A stretch of DNA of 64,000 bases from Macrocybe gigantea (Eukaryota; Basidiomycota; Agaricomycetes; Agaricales; Callistosporiaceae): the NCBI GenBank assembly GCA_011319805.1, contig SJRY01000023.1, positions 1-64,000 of the forward strand. Reading direction: 5' to 3'. Positions 11,416-21,282 of the stretch are shown in pieces (the stretch's first letter is position 1; every line of letters begins with the position of its first letter). Position numbers and translations under genes: made by a program. The notes beneath the pieces were generated by a model. That model was not told the origin of the DNA. It saw nothing but the letters and a program-made list of their open reading frames with translations, and did not search any database.

Positions 11416-11989
11416 TTACTTCTTGATCTCATCCTTGACATCCTCCGTCGCTCGGCGTGTAGCAGACGAGGCCTAACGGCTGTTAATCAGTAAAGAGTTC
11501 GGCGGGCCATGCGCGTGTCCAACTTGCCTGATTGACTTTGTGACTGGCGGCATTCGAGGCATGCTCAACCTGCTCTTTCATGTCACCAGCTTTAGTGCCT
11601 GTCATTCACGATTCAGGCATAAAATCTACGAAAAACCATGCAACGGCCATCATACCTAAAGCCCCTTTTGTCTTTTCTGCTGCACGGGGCGTCAAACAGC
11701 AAAACAATTCAGCGAAGAGAGAATTTACCCAAAGTCTGCTTTGCCTTGTGCGTTGCGACCTCGCCCTTTTCAATCACGTCCGCCAGTCCCTTGCCAACCT
11801 TTTTACTAACCTAAAAGATATGGTTACGTTTGACTTTTGGCTGCATACAAGACCAACCTTGTCTGCAGCTTCTGTCACTTTCTCTGTTACCCCTTTTGCT
11901 GCAACTGGGGTTGAGTGAAGCAGTCGAAACTGTCCGGCCAAGGCACGAGTAGCGGTGATGCGAGCTGTAGCGGTTACTGGATTGAACAT
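11416..11989 (-). CDS. Small mitochondrial LEA-like protein, hypothetical
   Basis: Three or more short exons give a protein of roughly 100 residues. Exon 1 starts MFNPVTATARITATRALAG, an Arg/Ala/Thr amphipathic presequence followed by LLHSTPVAAKGVTEKVTEAADK. Splicing at an intron that starts GTTGGT and ends TTTTAG near 11820 continues VSKKVGKGLADVIEKGEVA, then a middle exon (about 11531-11605) reads GDMKEQVEHASNAASHKVNQ, and the last exon ends SATRRATEDVKDEIKK, stop at 11416-11418. The repeated Lys/Glu/Ala/Val heptad-like composition is that of LEA-like stress proteins in fungal mitochondria. Function unknown; a role in membrane or protein protection on drying is only a guess from composition. 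A conserved family name cannot be given from sight. Confidence 0.65.
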
Positions 11990-12165
11990 ATTGGATGAAC
12001 GAGGGTTCTATCACAGACTGCTGCTTAAGTAGATGTCGTTGCACGGATGACGTCGATGTATCCTTGCATTGGCGTCATAGATTCACGTGCTCGCACGAAT
12101 GTAAGTCTCCATCCGTGTCTACAAATGCGTGTATAAAATATAAATACAGGATGATGGCAAGAATT

Positions 12166-13502
12166 TTAGGAGGCCGGTGGCCGGGGAAGTGGTCGGGTTT
12201 TGCGTTCAACAGGGGGCGGTGATGCAGACACCTCAAGTTGCTCAGACATGTAAGCCGGAGGTGCGTCCCCCAACGTCGACCTGTCACTCGGCGGGCTCGA
12301 CACCGACGGGCCAGCTGTCGACGTACGTGTCTCTCCGATGGTGCTCGCACTGAGCAGTTCGTTGTCATATCGCCGTGAAGCGGCGATTTGGCTTTTGTGC
12401 AATGCATGCTCGAAGGTGTTGGTGGTGGTATCAGAGGATGGCACTGTCCATCTCGGCAACATAGACTGATGGTTTGGTGGGTATGCATCGTAAAACGATG
12501 TCGGAGAGACCAAGGCGCTGGGTTGCACGTTGAATGGCTCAGCCATGGGCGGTGACGTGCCCAGAGCTTTAAAGCCTTGCCGACGGCGCCACAATAAAAA
12601 GGCAACGAGCGCCAAAAATATGCCGACCACAGCTCCCACAACACCACCCACGATGGCAGCAACTGGAACCGAGTTGCCAGAAGACGTGCGAGATCCGTTG
12701 CTTTGTGTACTATCTTTGTTTCCGTTCCCAGAGCCATTCGAGATCGTTTTGTCTGCATCGCTTTCCGTGCTTGGAAACGTACATCAGCGCACGGACAACT
12801 CAGGCAGAAGGAAAGGCACTTCACGTATAGACGACACGGTCAAGGATAAGTAATGTGTCTGTGCCGCCGATGTGACCGTTTTGGATCCTGAGCTTGTGGG
12901 GCCCGGTTGGAAGCGATGTATTGGAATACACAACGACGTTGTAATTGAAGCCGGAAAGTCCTGGAGCCGATTCAACGAATGTCCCGACGAGTGAGTCGTC
13001 AAGGAAGAACGACATGTCGCTGTTCCCCGTGGGTGACGACGTGCTAAGCGCTAATGTGCAGAAAACGTAGACGGCCGAACCTGGAAAATCCACTAAACAA
13101 AAGTATCGAGCATGAAGACCATGAATGCACTGTACCATTGAATTCAGCTGTGGCAGAGAGCACCATGTTCGGAAAATCAGTGTTTCTGGGATCCCTCTTG
13201 AACTATGCCAAAGGAACATAGGCTACATAATGCAACAGCCGCTTCAGAGGGATGTCTGCACATACAGTACTGTCATGCCATGTCCCATTGAACGTATCAG
13301 ATGCAGAAGGGTGAGCAGTACATCTTGTACAGTTCCGGCCATCATTCCATGCCGTCGCTGGGTCGTACACAATCGAATGGCCAGTCATCGGATCTGGAAA
13401 GGTATCATCGATAGTGACATTGACGTGGGCCCCGCGCACATTCACGAGGAAGATAACTTGTAAACTGAGGGCGAACGTTAGACTCAAGCGCAGCTCAACC
13501 AT
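12166..13502 (-). CDS. Single-pass membrane protein with lectin-like ectodomain, copy 1
   Basis: Predicted type I surface protein. Residues 1-24 form a signal peptide (FALSLQVIFLVNVRG), followed by an ectodomain beginning VNVTIDDTFPDP, with GHSIVYDPATAW, a Cys-x2-Cys pair (NCTRC) and FNGTWHDST. After splicing come DPRNTDFPNM, GSAVYVFCTLA, DMSFFLDDSLVG and LLILDRVVYT, the beta-rich pattern of a galactose-binding-like domain. One transmembrane helix (VVGAVVGIFLALVAFLLW) is followed by RRR and a cytosolic tail of about 130 residues ending PPPVERKTRPLPRPPAS, rich in Ser/Pro. This architecture is common in Agaricomycetes and has no proven function known to me. Introns lie after WHDST (GTATGT), after FNG and after VVYT. 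A second copy starts 3.3 kb upstream on the same strand. Confidence 0.8.
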
Positions 13503-14048
13503 GCCCAGTCTGGCTGTCTGGCGACTCGGAGGCTAGAGTAATGAAGGACAAGCAAAGAATAAATGGACGCTGCTCTGTGCACAACCAGTGCAAGAAGGAT
13601 CCAGGAGGGATCCATCAATCTGAATCGACCGGTCAAGAAACGGGCAATGTTCTAGAAACACAACCACGAGGTGTCGAAGGCAGGTTGCGATGTTGGCTGA
13701 TGCCGAGGACGAAAGCGGTCCAATCACCGTGACAGTTCCTCTAGTAGAGTTGGCAGGTTATGACGCATTTAGAGGTCCTTTTAGGCTTTAACACACACGG
13801 CTGACATGAAACGAAACAATTTCGGAAGTCAGCTCATTAGGGCGAAAGCATCGTGATTAACGTGTGGGCGCGCCTGGTTTTCCCTCATTGTGACAGTGTA
13901 CTGTACTTGTTCTATTGGCGGTAAGATTCAGGCTGAGATTTGGTTTGATTCACACAGAAGTACATACATAATGTACACAGCCCGGTACACAAATTCGAAG
14001 TCGGGTTCTCTGCAAATATCGCGACTCGAGACTAACGGTACAGATAAT
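13503..14048. other. Intergenic interval
   Basis: About 550 bp upstream of membrane protein copy 1 and downstream of secreted protein A. No gene, RNA or repeat recognised. Confidence 0.45.
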
Positions 14049-14414
14049 TTACATGCAGCCAAATTTGCTATTGCACCACCGGCCTGATGATACGACATGC
14101 TAGTGTCAGCATTGGAACGAACAAGAAGAAGTACGGAACGTCAAACACGCACAGCCAGAGGCTTGACACTCGGAACTGGTTGTGCAACGCATACCGTAGC
14201 AGTCCGAAACTTTGCCAAACAGTTCGTTTGCGATGAGCTGGACGACCTCGCTCTCCTCAACGCAGCCTTCTCCACGAAGATAGATGGCTATTTAACACTC
14301 ATCAGCTTATATGGAGTGAACGTGCTTGACAGAATGTGCACATACTCCCTTTAGGGCAGCTCTCGCCACGATGGCGAAGGCTACGAAAAGAGGTGCGACG
14401 ACGGAGAGTTGCAT
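14049..14414 (-). CDS. Small secreted cysteine-rich protein A
   Basis: Three exons: 14414-14346, 14287-14153, 14083-14049. Exon 1 is a signal peptide (MQLSVVAPLFVAFAIVARA). Exon 2 reads RGEGCVEESEVVQLIANEL, then CYGMRC and CQASGC; exon 3 completes RWCNSKFGCM and the stop. Cysteine spacing is C-x20-C-x4-C-x5-C-x4-C-x2-C-x5-C. The second intron splits the fifth Cys codon in phase 1, exactly as in its neighbour (copy B), and exon 2 is 135 nt in both. The first splice leaves the signal peptide one base out of phase with exon 2; an extra base in the AAAGGG run near 14346-14351 would mend it, in line with other single-base losses in this window. A good TATA box lies 60 nt upstream. Family not recognised; likely an extracellular effector-like, structural or signalling protein, but that is inference from size and cysteine content. 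Confidence 0.68.
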
Positions 14415-14857
14415 ATTCGACGAGAGGAAGAACACTTCGCGGCACTTGGAGCACGGTCGAGGGCAAGTGTCCCTTTTATATAGTTCGCAGGGGCAGTACT
14501 TCCTACGACCAGAATCGGTCGGTCAGTGGTTTGACTTGGCGAATGCACGAATATGGTTTCGAGAAGTAGTAGTGACATAGAAGTCTCATTGCTACTATTT
14601 CGAGGGCAGAATTTGCTTCTAATTCGCCTCTTATTTGCCTTCGAAGCATGATGAACATGAGCCATTACAGCACCTTTTGATTTCTGCTCAGACCAGTCCT
14701 CTTCCGCATTTGCAGATGAGTGCGACTGATTTATGGGCTAACCCAAGCAAGCGGCTCATGTGTCTGGAGCTGGAGTGAACAATATCCGTCAAGAATCAAA
14801 GATCAGGTCAGTCCTCATCTAGCAGGTGTGACAGCAGATCATAATTCAAAGTGGTCA
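14415..14857. other. Promoter interval of secreted protein A
   Basis: About 440 bp separating the two secreted-protein genes, both on the minus strand. Apart from the TATA box listed separately I see no feature in it. Confidence 0.45.
14474..14482 (-). promoter_or_regulatory. TATA box of secreted protein A
   Basis: On the minus strand the bases read TATATAAAA followed by GG, 60 nt before the ATG at 14414. The match and distance suit a core promoter of a regulated, strongly expressed gene. No mapped transcription start is available. Confidence 0.55.
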
Positions 14858-15226
14858 TTACACGCAACCATGTACGACCAAGGAATCGCAGTAGCGGCCT
14901 GCGACATGCAACGTTAGCCTGATAAAAAAAACATGGAAGCTCTGGACTCGGACATACAACCAGCCGCCAGGCATTTGTCATCGCTCAGGCAGGGGATGCC
15001 GTAGCATTCTCGAGTACCGCCGAGCAATTCTTGCTTTATATGCTGAACTGCCTCACTGTTCTGGACGCAACCGTCACGTCGAAAGTAGGCATCTGCGACA
15101 AGAGTGTCAATTCATGGAAAAGAGGAACATGGTGGCTACATACATCCCTCGGGGCAGCCGCGGTACAACCGCTTGAACGGCAATGACAAGGAGGGCCAGA
15201 AGGACGACGGCGATGGAGGATTGCAT
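14858..15226 (-). CDS. Small secreted cysteine-rich protein B, paralogue of A
   Basis: Exons: 15226 to about 15144, 15092-14958, 14898-14858. Exon 1 encodes a hydrophobic signal peptide (MQSSIAVVLLALLVIAVQA) and a short PRLPRG segment. Exon 2 (135 nt, same length as in A) reads FRRDGCVQNSEAVQHIKQEL, then CYGIPC and CLAAGC; exon 3 gives RYCDSLVVHGCV and stop. The spacing C-x20-C-x4-C-x5-C-x4-C-x2-C-x7-C matches A except for the last gap. Shared residues include GCV, SE-x-VQ, EL and ECYG/DCYG. The second intron has the same position and phase as in A. The join of exon 1 to exon 2 is out of phase with the GTATGT donor at 15143, so either the donor or the base sequence there is not as I read it. 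Function unknown. Confidence 0.65.
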
Positions 15227-15768
15227 GTTTGGTGGGAATAGACAGACTTGAAGACTGAATGAGGGCCATCTGAGAGGAGTGAATCTGCATTAAGAAGTAC
15301 GGCGCAGTACGTTAGTCTGTGAAAGAGGGAGTGTACTTTCCATCAGAGCACCCAATTCTAATGTTTCTGTTCGCTTTAGGATAACGGTGAACTGTTAGAA
15401 TGCAATAAGTCAGACAGCTTGTCACTAACTGTACTTGAAACTTCGGCGCGTCTCCCCTGTCAGATTAGATGGGGCGTTACACCAGGACTTGCCTCATGTC
15501 GATGTCGGGCTTTCTTCTATTCATCTGTTGTCCCTACTTGACTCGTTGCGAACCGAGCAACGGCACTCTTGTACGATTGTCTGTCCCTGCACTCTGGTTC
15601 ACTGTTTATCAGGCTCGTTTGAATTTGGAAAAACTGAGAGCGGGTGGCATTTTCATCACAAACATTGTACTTAGCTCAATTCGTACATTGGAGCTAATCC
15701 ATATATAACAGAGGGAACTGAATGGTCTCAAGAGTGTTGTGGGTCGGTGTATGCCGGCGGAGCTCCCA
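15227..15768. other. Intergenic interval
   Basis: About 540 bp between secreted protein B and membrane protein copy 2. No family-level similarity seen in any frame. Confidence 0.45.
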
Positions 15769-16780
15769 TCAGCATCGACCTATCTTCCTTGGGATCTGAT
15801 GGCCAACGGGTTCTATAGGCCAAAAACAGGAAGTGTAATGATTTCTGGACGTTGGTGCAGCCAGTGGACTACTGCGTGTGGCATACGAAACCGGTTGTGA
15901 GATTGGCGTATCTGGAAAGTCGTTGAAAGGCTCGATAGTCGATCGTCGAGTCACATTGGCATTGTAGTCTCGACGACGGCGGAAAAGGATGAATGCAACA
16001 GCTGCGAAGAGGATAGATACCACTCCACCGGCAACGCTGCCAGCGATGGCAGCGACTGGAGTCGGATGGACAGATGGGCCATTTTGGGAATTCTGGCCGC
16101 CAGGACTTCTACCAGCATCATCGGGCCTGCCAGAAAACTGCTGGATCCCATCAAGCTTGCTCTGAGGGGGTATCGTGAGTGGATGGAAGGCTCTGAAGGA
16201 ATACAGTTGCTCACGTATAAACGATGCGGTCTAGGATAATCAAGGAATCGGAACCATGGATGCGGCCGTTTTGAATTCTGATTTCGTGAGATCCATTTTG
16301 AAGCGGCGTATTGGAATACACAAGGACCTCGTGATCGAAATCTACGCCGCTGGAAGCGTTTCGAATAGGGATCTCAACAAAATCGTCATCGATAAAGAAC
16401 GACATGTCGCTGGTGGCCATACGAGGCAGTAAACAAAAAACATAGGCAGCCGTTCCTGATACAATGGCGAGATGTATAACAAGCCAAGCAAGTGGTGTAG
16501 TTACATACCATTAAAATGAGCGATGGCAGCTGGTGGCGTACGGGTTTCTGAATTTTTGCCGAGTTGGGATGAAAAGGTATGGGCGTATGAAGGAATAAGT
16601 GACGGGTCACACATACAATGCTGCGATGCCAGGATCTGTGAGGACGTCCATCCGTCCAAGCCGTTTCTGGCTCGTACAGAATGAAGTGACTGGTTCTTGG
16701 ATCAGGAAAGGCATCATCAATGACTAGGCCACCGAGCGCAGGATAAAGAGGAGAGCTAGAGCAAATGGAAACCTAGCCAT
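15769..16780 (-). CDS. Single-pass membrane protein with lectin-like ectodomain, copy 2 (shortened ectodomain)
   Basis: Paralogue of the gene at 12166-13502. The signal peptide starts at 16780 (MARFPFALALLFILRSV) and runs into a stop. One extra base in the GG run just before CTAGTC (about 16729-16735) would connect it to LVIDDAFPDPRTSHF, aligned with IDDTFPDP of copy 1. The ectodomain then reads ILYEPETAWTDGR and jumps straight to SWHRSIV: the stretch containing the Cys-x2-Cys pair and FNGT of copy 1 (about 18 residues) is missing without a frame change. Downstream parts match copy 1 closely: AHFNG, AAYVFC, DMSFFIDDDFVE, NGSHEIRIQNGRIHG, LIILDRIVYT, a membrane helix (GVVSILFAAVAFILF) and RRRR, with a much shorter tail (about 60 residues). 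Intron positions correspond. It may be a decaying copy or a functional variant with a sequence error. Confidence 0.68.
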
Positions 16781-16990
16781 AGCTGGCCAGCAAGGGGACA
16801 GCAGGGCGCTTCAGAGGGAGCAGCCATGATAAAGAGTCTCTCAACGATCATCCAACTGTCGAGAACGTCTGTCTGGAGCTGAATTACGTAAATGGAAATG
16901 AGAAGGAGTGAGCTGACCAATCCATCGGCAATACGCGGCTGAGCTGTGATTGGCTGTTGGCGGTAAAGTCAGTTGATGGAAATATTGACT

Positions 16991-17022
16991 TGAAAAAAAA
17001 AAGAAAAGAAAAGAAAAAGAGG
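16991..17022 (+). repeat. A-rich purine tract before ERG5
   Basis: Roughly 30 nt of A runs separated by single G, 30 nt upstream of the ERG5 start codon, probably in the 5' leader. It may lower nucleosome occupancy or bind poly(A)-binding protein; no direct evidence for either. Confidence 0.5.
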
Positions 17023-17052
17023 TTCAGTCCCCAACTCTTCACTTGGACGTTC

Positions 17053-18817
17053 ATGGACCACTCTCAGTCTGTCTCCATACCCACCTCCACGTCCCCCGTC
17101 GCACTCCTCAACTTCCCTGTCGCTTCGTTCCTCACAGCCGCTCAAGGAAGCTCCTTTACGTGGCTCTCTACCACTGTTGCTATCATAGCAGCCCTCCTCG
17201 TCCTTGAACAGTCCGTCTACAGATACAAAAAGCGCCATCTTCCAGGCGACAAATGGACTATCCCAATCATCGGCAAGTTCGCTGACTCTATGAAGCCCAC
17301 CATCGAGGGCTACATCAAGCAATGGAACTCGGGCGACCTGAGCGCTATCAGCGTCTTTAATATGTGCGTCGTTCCGTCGGTGCCTCGTTCGCGATTCAGA
17401 CGTGTTCATCCGTTCTCCAGCTTCATCGTCATGGCCTCGTCCAACCAATACGCCCGGAAAATTCTCAACTCACCGAGCTATGCGGAGCCCTGCCTCGTGC
17501 ACTCTGCCAAAACCGTCCTGCGTTCTGAAAACTGGTACGTTTCGTGACCTACGCGTTTTTCTCTGTCGCGTCTTATCTGAATGTCCTACAGGGTTTTCTT
17601 GAGTGGTAAAGAGCATCTCTCGTATCGTCGTGGACTCAACGCCCTCTTCACGCGCAAGGCACTTGGGTGAGGTCACTTGGTCTAAAAATAGATAATATGA
17701 GCGCTAATTTCAAACACCGGTTCAGGATTTACTTGGGCATTCAGGAGACCATCACTCGCAAGCACTTTGTAAAGTGGTTGGAAGCCGCCGTCAGGGATCA
17801 GTCCGCGCAACCCATAATGATGATCGCCCGGTATTTGAACATGGACACTTCACTCCGTGTTTTCTGTGGCAACCATATTTCAGAAGAGGCCGCCTTGGAA
17901 ATCAATGATAAATATTGGGCCATCACTCAATCACTTGAGCTCGTCAACTTCCCATTGGCTTTGCCTGGCACCAAGATTTGGAAAGCTGTCCAGGCACGCA
18001 AGGTTGCTTTCCATTGGTTGGAGCTTGCAGCCCACCGAAGCAAGATCGCCATGGCCAACGGCGCCGAACCCGAATGCATGCTGGACGAGTGGGTGCAGAT
18101 CTTGAACGACCCCAACTACAAAGGCCGCAAGGACTTCAGCGACCTCGAGATGGCCATGGTCCTCTTCTCCTTCCTTTTTGCCTCTCAGGACGCTATGAGC
18201 AGTGGCTTGATCTACGCCTTCCAGCACGTGTCGGATCAACCTGAAGTCCTGGCCAAACTCAGAGAAGAACAAGACAGAATTCGTCAGGGCAACTATGAGC
18301 GGCCTCTCACCCTCGAGATGCTTGACCAGATGGTTTATCTTCAGGCAGTCGTTAAAGAGAGCATGAGGGTGAAGCCACCTGTCACCATGGTCCGTCCAAT
18401 CCTGCTTTTGTACTCGACTGTCACGCGGTTTTGGCTGACCGCTATATGAAACAGGTCCCATATAAGGCGCTCAAGGACTTCCCTATCTCGGACGACTACA
18501 CGGTCCCTGCCAACAGCATGGTCATCCCTTCGTTTTACAACTCGCTCCACGACCCGTCCATCTACCCCGAACCAGACGCGTTCAAACCTGAGCGCTGGCT
18601 CGATCCCGCAGGCTCTGCTAACCAGAACCCCAAGAATTACATCGTCTTCGGCAGTGGCCCTCACAGGTGTATCGGCCTCGAGTATGCGCAGATGAACATC
18701 GCCCTCGTCATCGCCACCGCGGTCGCCACCATGAACTTTGAACACGAGCTGACGCCAGACAGCGATAAAGTCGAGTGCGCCTTTTTCCTTCTCATGATCG
18801 ACTCTTCGGCCGTCTAA
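17053..18817 (+). CDS. ERG5: Sterol C-22 desaturase, cytochrome P450 CYP61 (ERG5)
   Basis: Introduces the C-22 double bond in late ergosterol synthesis, in the endoplasmic reticulum with NADPH-P450 reductase. The start at 17053 precedes an N-terminal membrane anchor (WLSTTVAIIAALLVLEQSVY) and the CYP61-like LPGDKWTIPIIGKFADSMKP. Further CYP61 marks: SVFN, SENWVFLSGKEH across an intron, RRGLNALFTRKALG, the I-helix FASQDAMSSG (Gln-Asp in place of the usual Gly-Asp-Thr pattern), ExxR as KESMR, VTMVPYKALKDFPI spanning the last intron, and the heme-thiolate loop FGSGPHRCIG. Introns near 17360, 17534, 17669 and 18390. The last dozen residues (AFFLLMIDSSAV) do not resemble the usual family ending, while another frame reads RLFPSHDRLFG, closer to it; a one-base loss near 18775 is possible. 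Confidence 0.93.
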
Positions 18818-19204
18818 CCCGCACTCTAGCATTATTGCTACCTTATTCCCCCGAGATGGATGCCGTCTCAAACTTTCGCCCCGCACGCACTTGTAATTAA
18901 ATAAAAAGAAGTTTACTTTTCGTTTGACGATGAGATGCATTTCAACAAGGAGAAACGATTAATCGCTTATTATTTCTTTAGAAGGAGCAATTTTTGATAC
19001 CGTGGACCCAATGGCTCCAGAACACATGTAACGTCATTTCTAATATTGTATCTTGTTCATATCGCACAGTATATATCTGGCCATCGCTTTGCAAATTTTC
19101 ATTTTTTTCCCACATTGTCCACAACCAAGATGCATAGAATCAGGTGAAGAAAGTTTGTACGTAGTAATTGACGAAACGATAAAGGGTCCTTTGATAGAGT
19201 TGCA
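18818..19204. other. Convergent intergenic interval between two P450 genes
   Basis: About 390 bp between the stops of ERG5 (+) and the second P450 (-). It must hold both 3' ends; an AATAAA-like AT-rich stretch lies near 18897-18905. Nothing else seen. Confidence 0.5.
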
Positions 19205-21282
19205 CTAGACTTTCCGGATGCGAAGTGGGAGAGAGCTGGATCCTTGTCCCCGGATGCGGGGTCTGACTACGAAGCTTTGGAAAGCTTCAATATTGTGCGA
19301 GCAAGAGAAGGAGAATTCTTGAAGGAGCGTTATCACTAGTACCTAAAGCACTCATTGATCATTCAGTCGACAACAGCTCACAAAACAGGACTCACTTTGA
19401 TTTCAGCCAACGCAAAGGCTTTGCCGATGCAGGATCTAGGGCTGAATATGATGAGGGTCAGTCCCCCAGAGTCGATGAAAGCAGGAAATGACAAGCCATC
19501 TTCCTTACCCTTCGCCAAACGCCAGCAGCCCACCGTACTTGCGATTCACAGCCTTGTTGCTGTTACGTTCGAGCCAACGAGCGGGGCGAAAGACGTCTGC
19601 ATCCGCACCCCACACTTCAGAATCAGTTTGAATGACGTTCAAGGGGATGGCGACGAGCATCCCTTTCGGAATCGTCAGGAACGAGTCGGTTGTCCCAGGA
19701 ATAGGTTCTGAGAGAGGAACTGTAACCGTCTCGCCAGCCTAGAAACGAGGGAACGTAGTTCGCGATAAGACAAGATTGCAGAGGATATCAAAATTGGGTA
19801 CCTCGTGGTGATTTTCTAAGATAGGCGGATGCAGCCGTAAAGTTTCGTTGATCACCGCCGCAAGGAGCGGGAACTTATTGTTCAAATCATCAAAGGATGG
19901 ATTTTTGACAGTGAGTATCTCTTCCCGGACGAGCTGTTGCAACGGGAGATTCTGAGCTAGCTCGTACAAGAGCCACTTCGATCGGGCTTTCAGTACGAAC
20001 GCATGTAGCATTGCAATGAGGAATGCTTACTGCGACGGTCGCTGACACTGTTTCGTAACCTGCGGAAATGACGGTACGCATCTGCGCCACGATCTGAGCT
20101 TCCGTCATGTGTTGCATATTGGACCCGTCGACCTTGACTATTGACGGCGATTCAAGAACGAAATAAGAAATATGTATGCAGACAGGCGTACGCATCATTG
20201 CCAACAAAGTTCTTCCTTCTGAATCGCCCGCGATCTTGGCGTCCTTCCAGACCGAAAATACCAAATCACCGAGAGTTTCTTTCGTCCGTCTAATCATTTC
20301 GCCCTTCTTCCCAATAGACAGAATGGGCGGAAAAATCCAGAATAACGCACGCATGTAAAACGAAGACAGATTATTCTCGTTGTTGGTGAGGCCATCCAGC
20401 GTTCGCGCCACTTCATGTTCTTTCCCTGCGAGACAATCGAAATCATGTGAGAAAGCAGCGCGGCCGATAACATCAAGCCTGTTGAGCGATTCATCAGAAG
20501 ATGAGCTGAGCAGCTGGTCCCATGGTACTGACGAAAATCGAGCAGCCCAATCGGTCACTTCGATTTCAACCCCTTCCTCTCCATGGTTTTCTACTAGGAG
20601 TGCCCATTTGGATGCCAACTTACATGATGCCTCATGAAACATATGGATTAGACCACGGACAGATTGTTGGCTAGGTTTTTCCCAGCCGTTAAAAGCAAGT
20701 CAGAATTTAGGTATGACAACCGACCTTAGAGCAGGGGCTAAGGTTCGGCGCTGCCGCTCATGGCGTTGTTTACCTGAGAATATATTCAAAAAATCAAGGC
20801 AAACTGCAAATGCGATTCACTAACCCTCAATGTAGAGGATACCCTCCCCTAAAAGCGCCTTGAACCATTCTCTGACACCGCGTGGTTTTGGAAACCTATA
20901 GCACCCTTCGCCAAGTATGTATGATATAGCCTTAGGATCAACGATAGAAAGGATCTGATGCTAAAATAACGCGTCGTGAGGTGGTCCTAGTCGAAGTAAA
21001 TGCCATCATATTACGCACGCCGAAGGCTCCGTTAAATCGCACGACTTTGCCAAACTTTCTGTGCCAATCAACATAGGAGATTCCAGGGCTAGTATGGAAC
21101 AGAACCCATTCTTCGCCCCAAATGAAGGATGACGGATTTGGCCCTGGGACGTGCCGCAAAGCAATTCGAGGTCTGATTATGCTGATGAGGCACTGGACCG
21201 CAGCAACTGCAGCGAAACCGAGGCAGAAAAAAGAGACTTTGGGCAACAGGGTAGCTAACATGAAGAAAGGATAGGAGAGCAT
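19205..21282 (-). CDS. Microsomal cytochrome P450 monooxygenase
   Basis: Multi-exon P450 of the fungal microsomal class, unrelated in detail to ERG5. The start at 21282 gives a membrane anchor (VSFFCLGFAAVAAVQCLISII) and the hinge HVPGPNPSSFIWGEEW. Then SYVDWHRKFGKVVRFNGAFG, VDPKAISYILGEGCYRFPKP, the C-helix RHERQRRTLAPAL, the I-helix VISAGYETVSATVA (Glu in the usual Asp place of AGxDT), ExxR as NETLRLHPP, the PERF-like FRPARW, and the heme loop FGEGPRSCIG, whose codons are split by an intron (about 19441-19503). The last exon ends VVRPRIRGQGSSSLPLRIRKV. All joins keep frame, so the gene looks intact. Basidiomycete P450s of this layout act in secondary metabolism or xenobiotic oxidation; the substrate cannot be told. 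No backbone synthase lies nearby. Confidence 0.9.

Noticed and set aside
12075..12824. A 249-residue minus-strand frame with many Cys and Arg
   Set aside because: It overlaps the C-terminal exon of membrane protein copy 1 in another frame, runs through its introns and shows no family feature.
17053..21282. Two neighbouring P450s as part of a biosynthetic cluster
   Set aside because: One is the primary-metabolism ERG5, and no polyketide, peptide or terpene synthase, tailoring set or transporter pair lies nearby.
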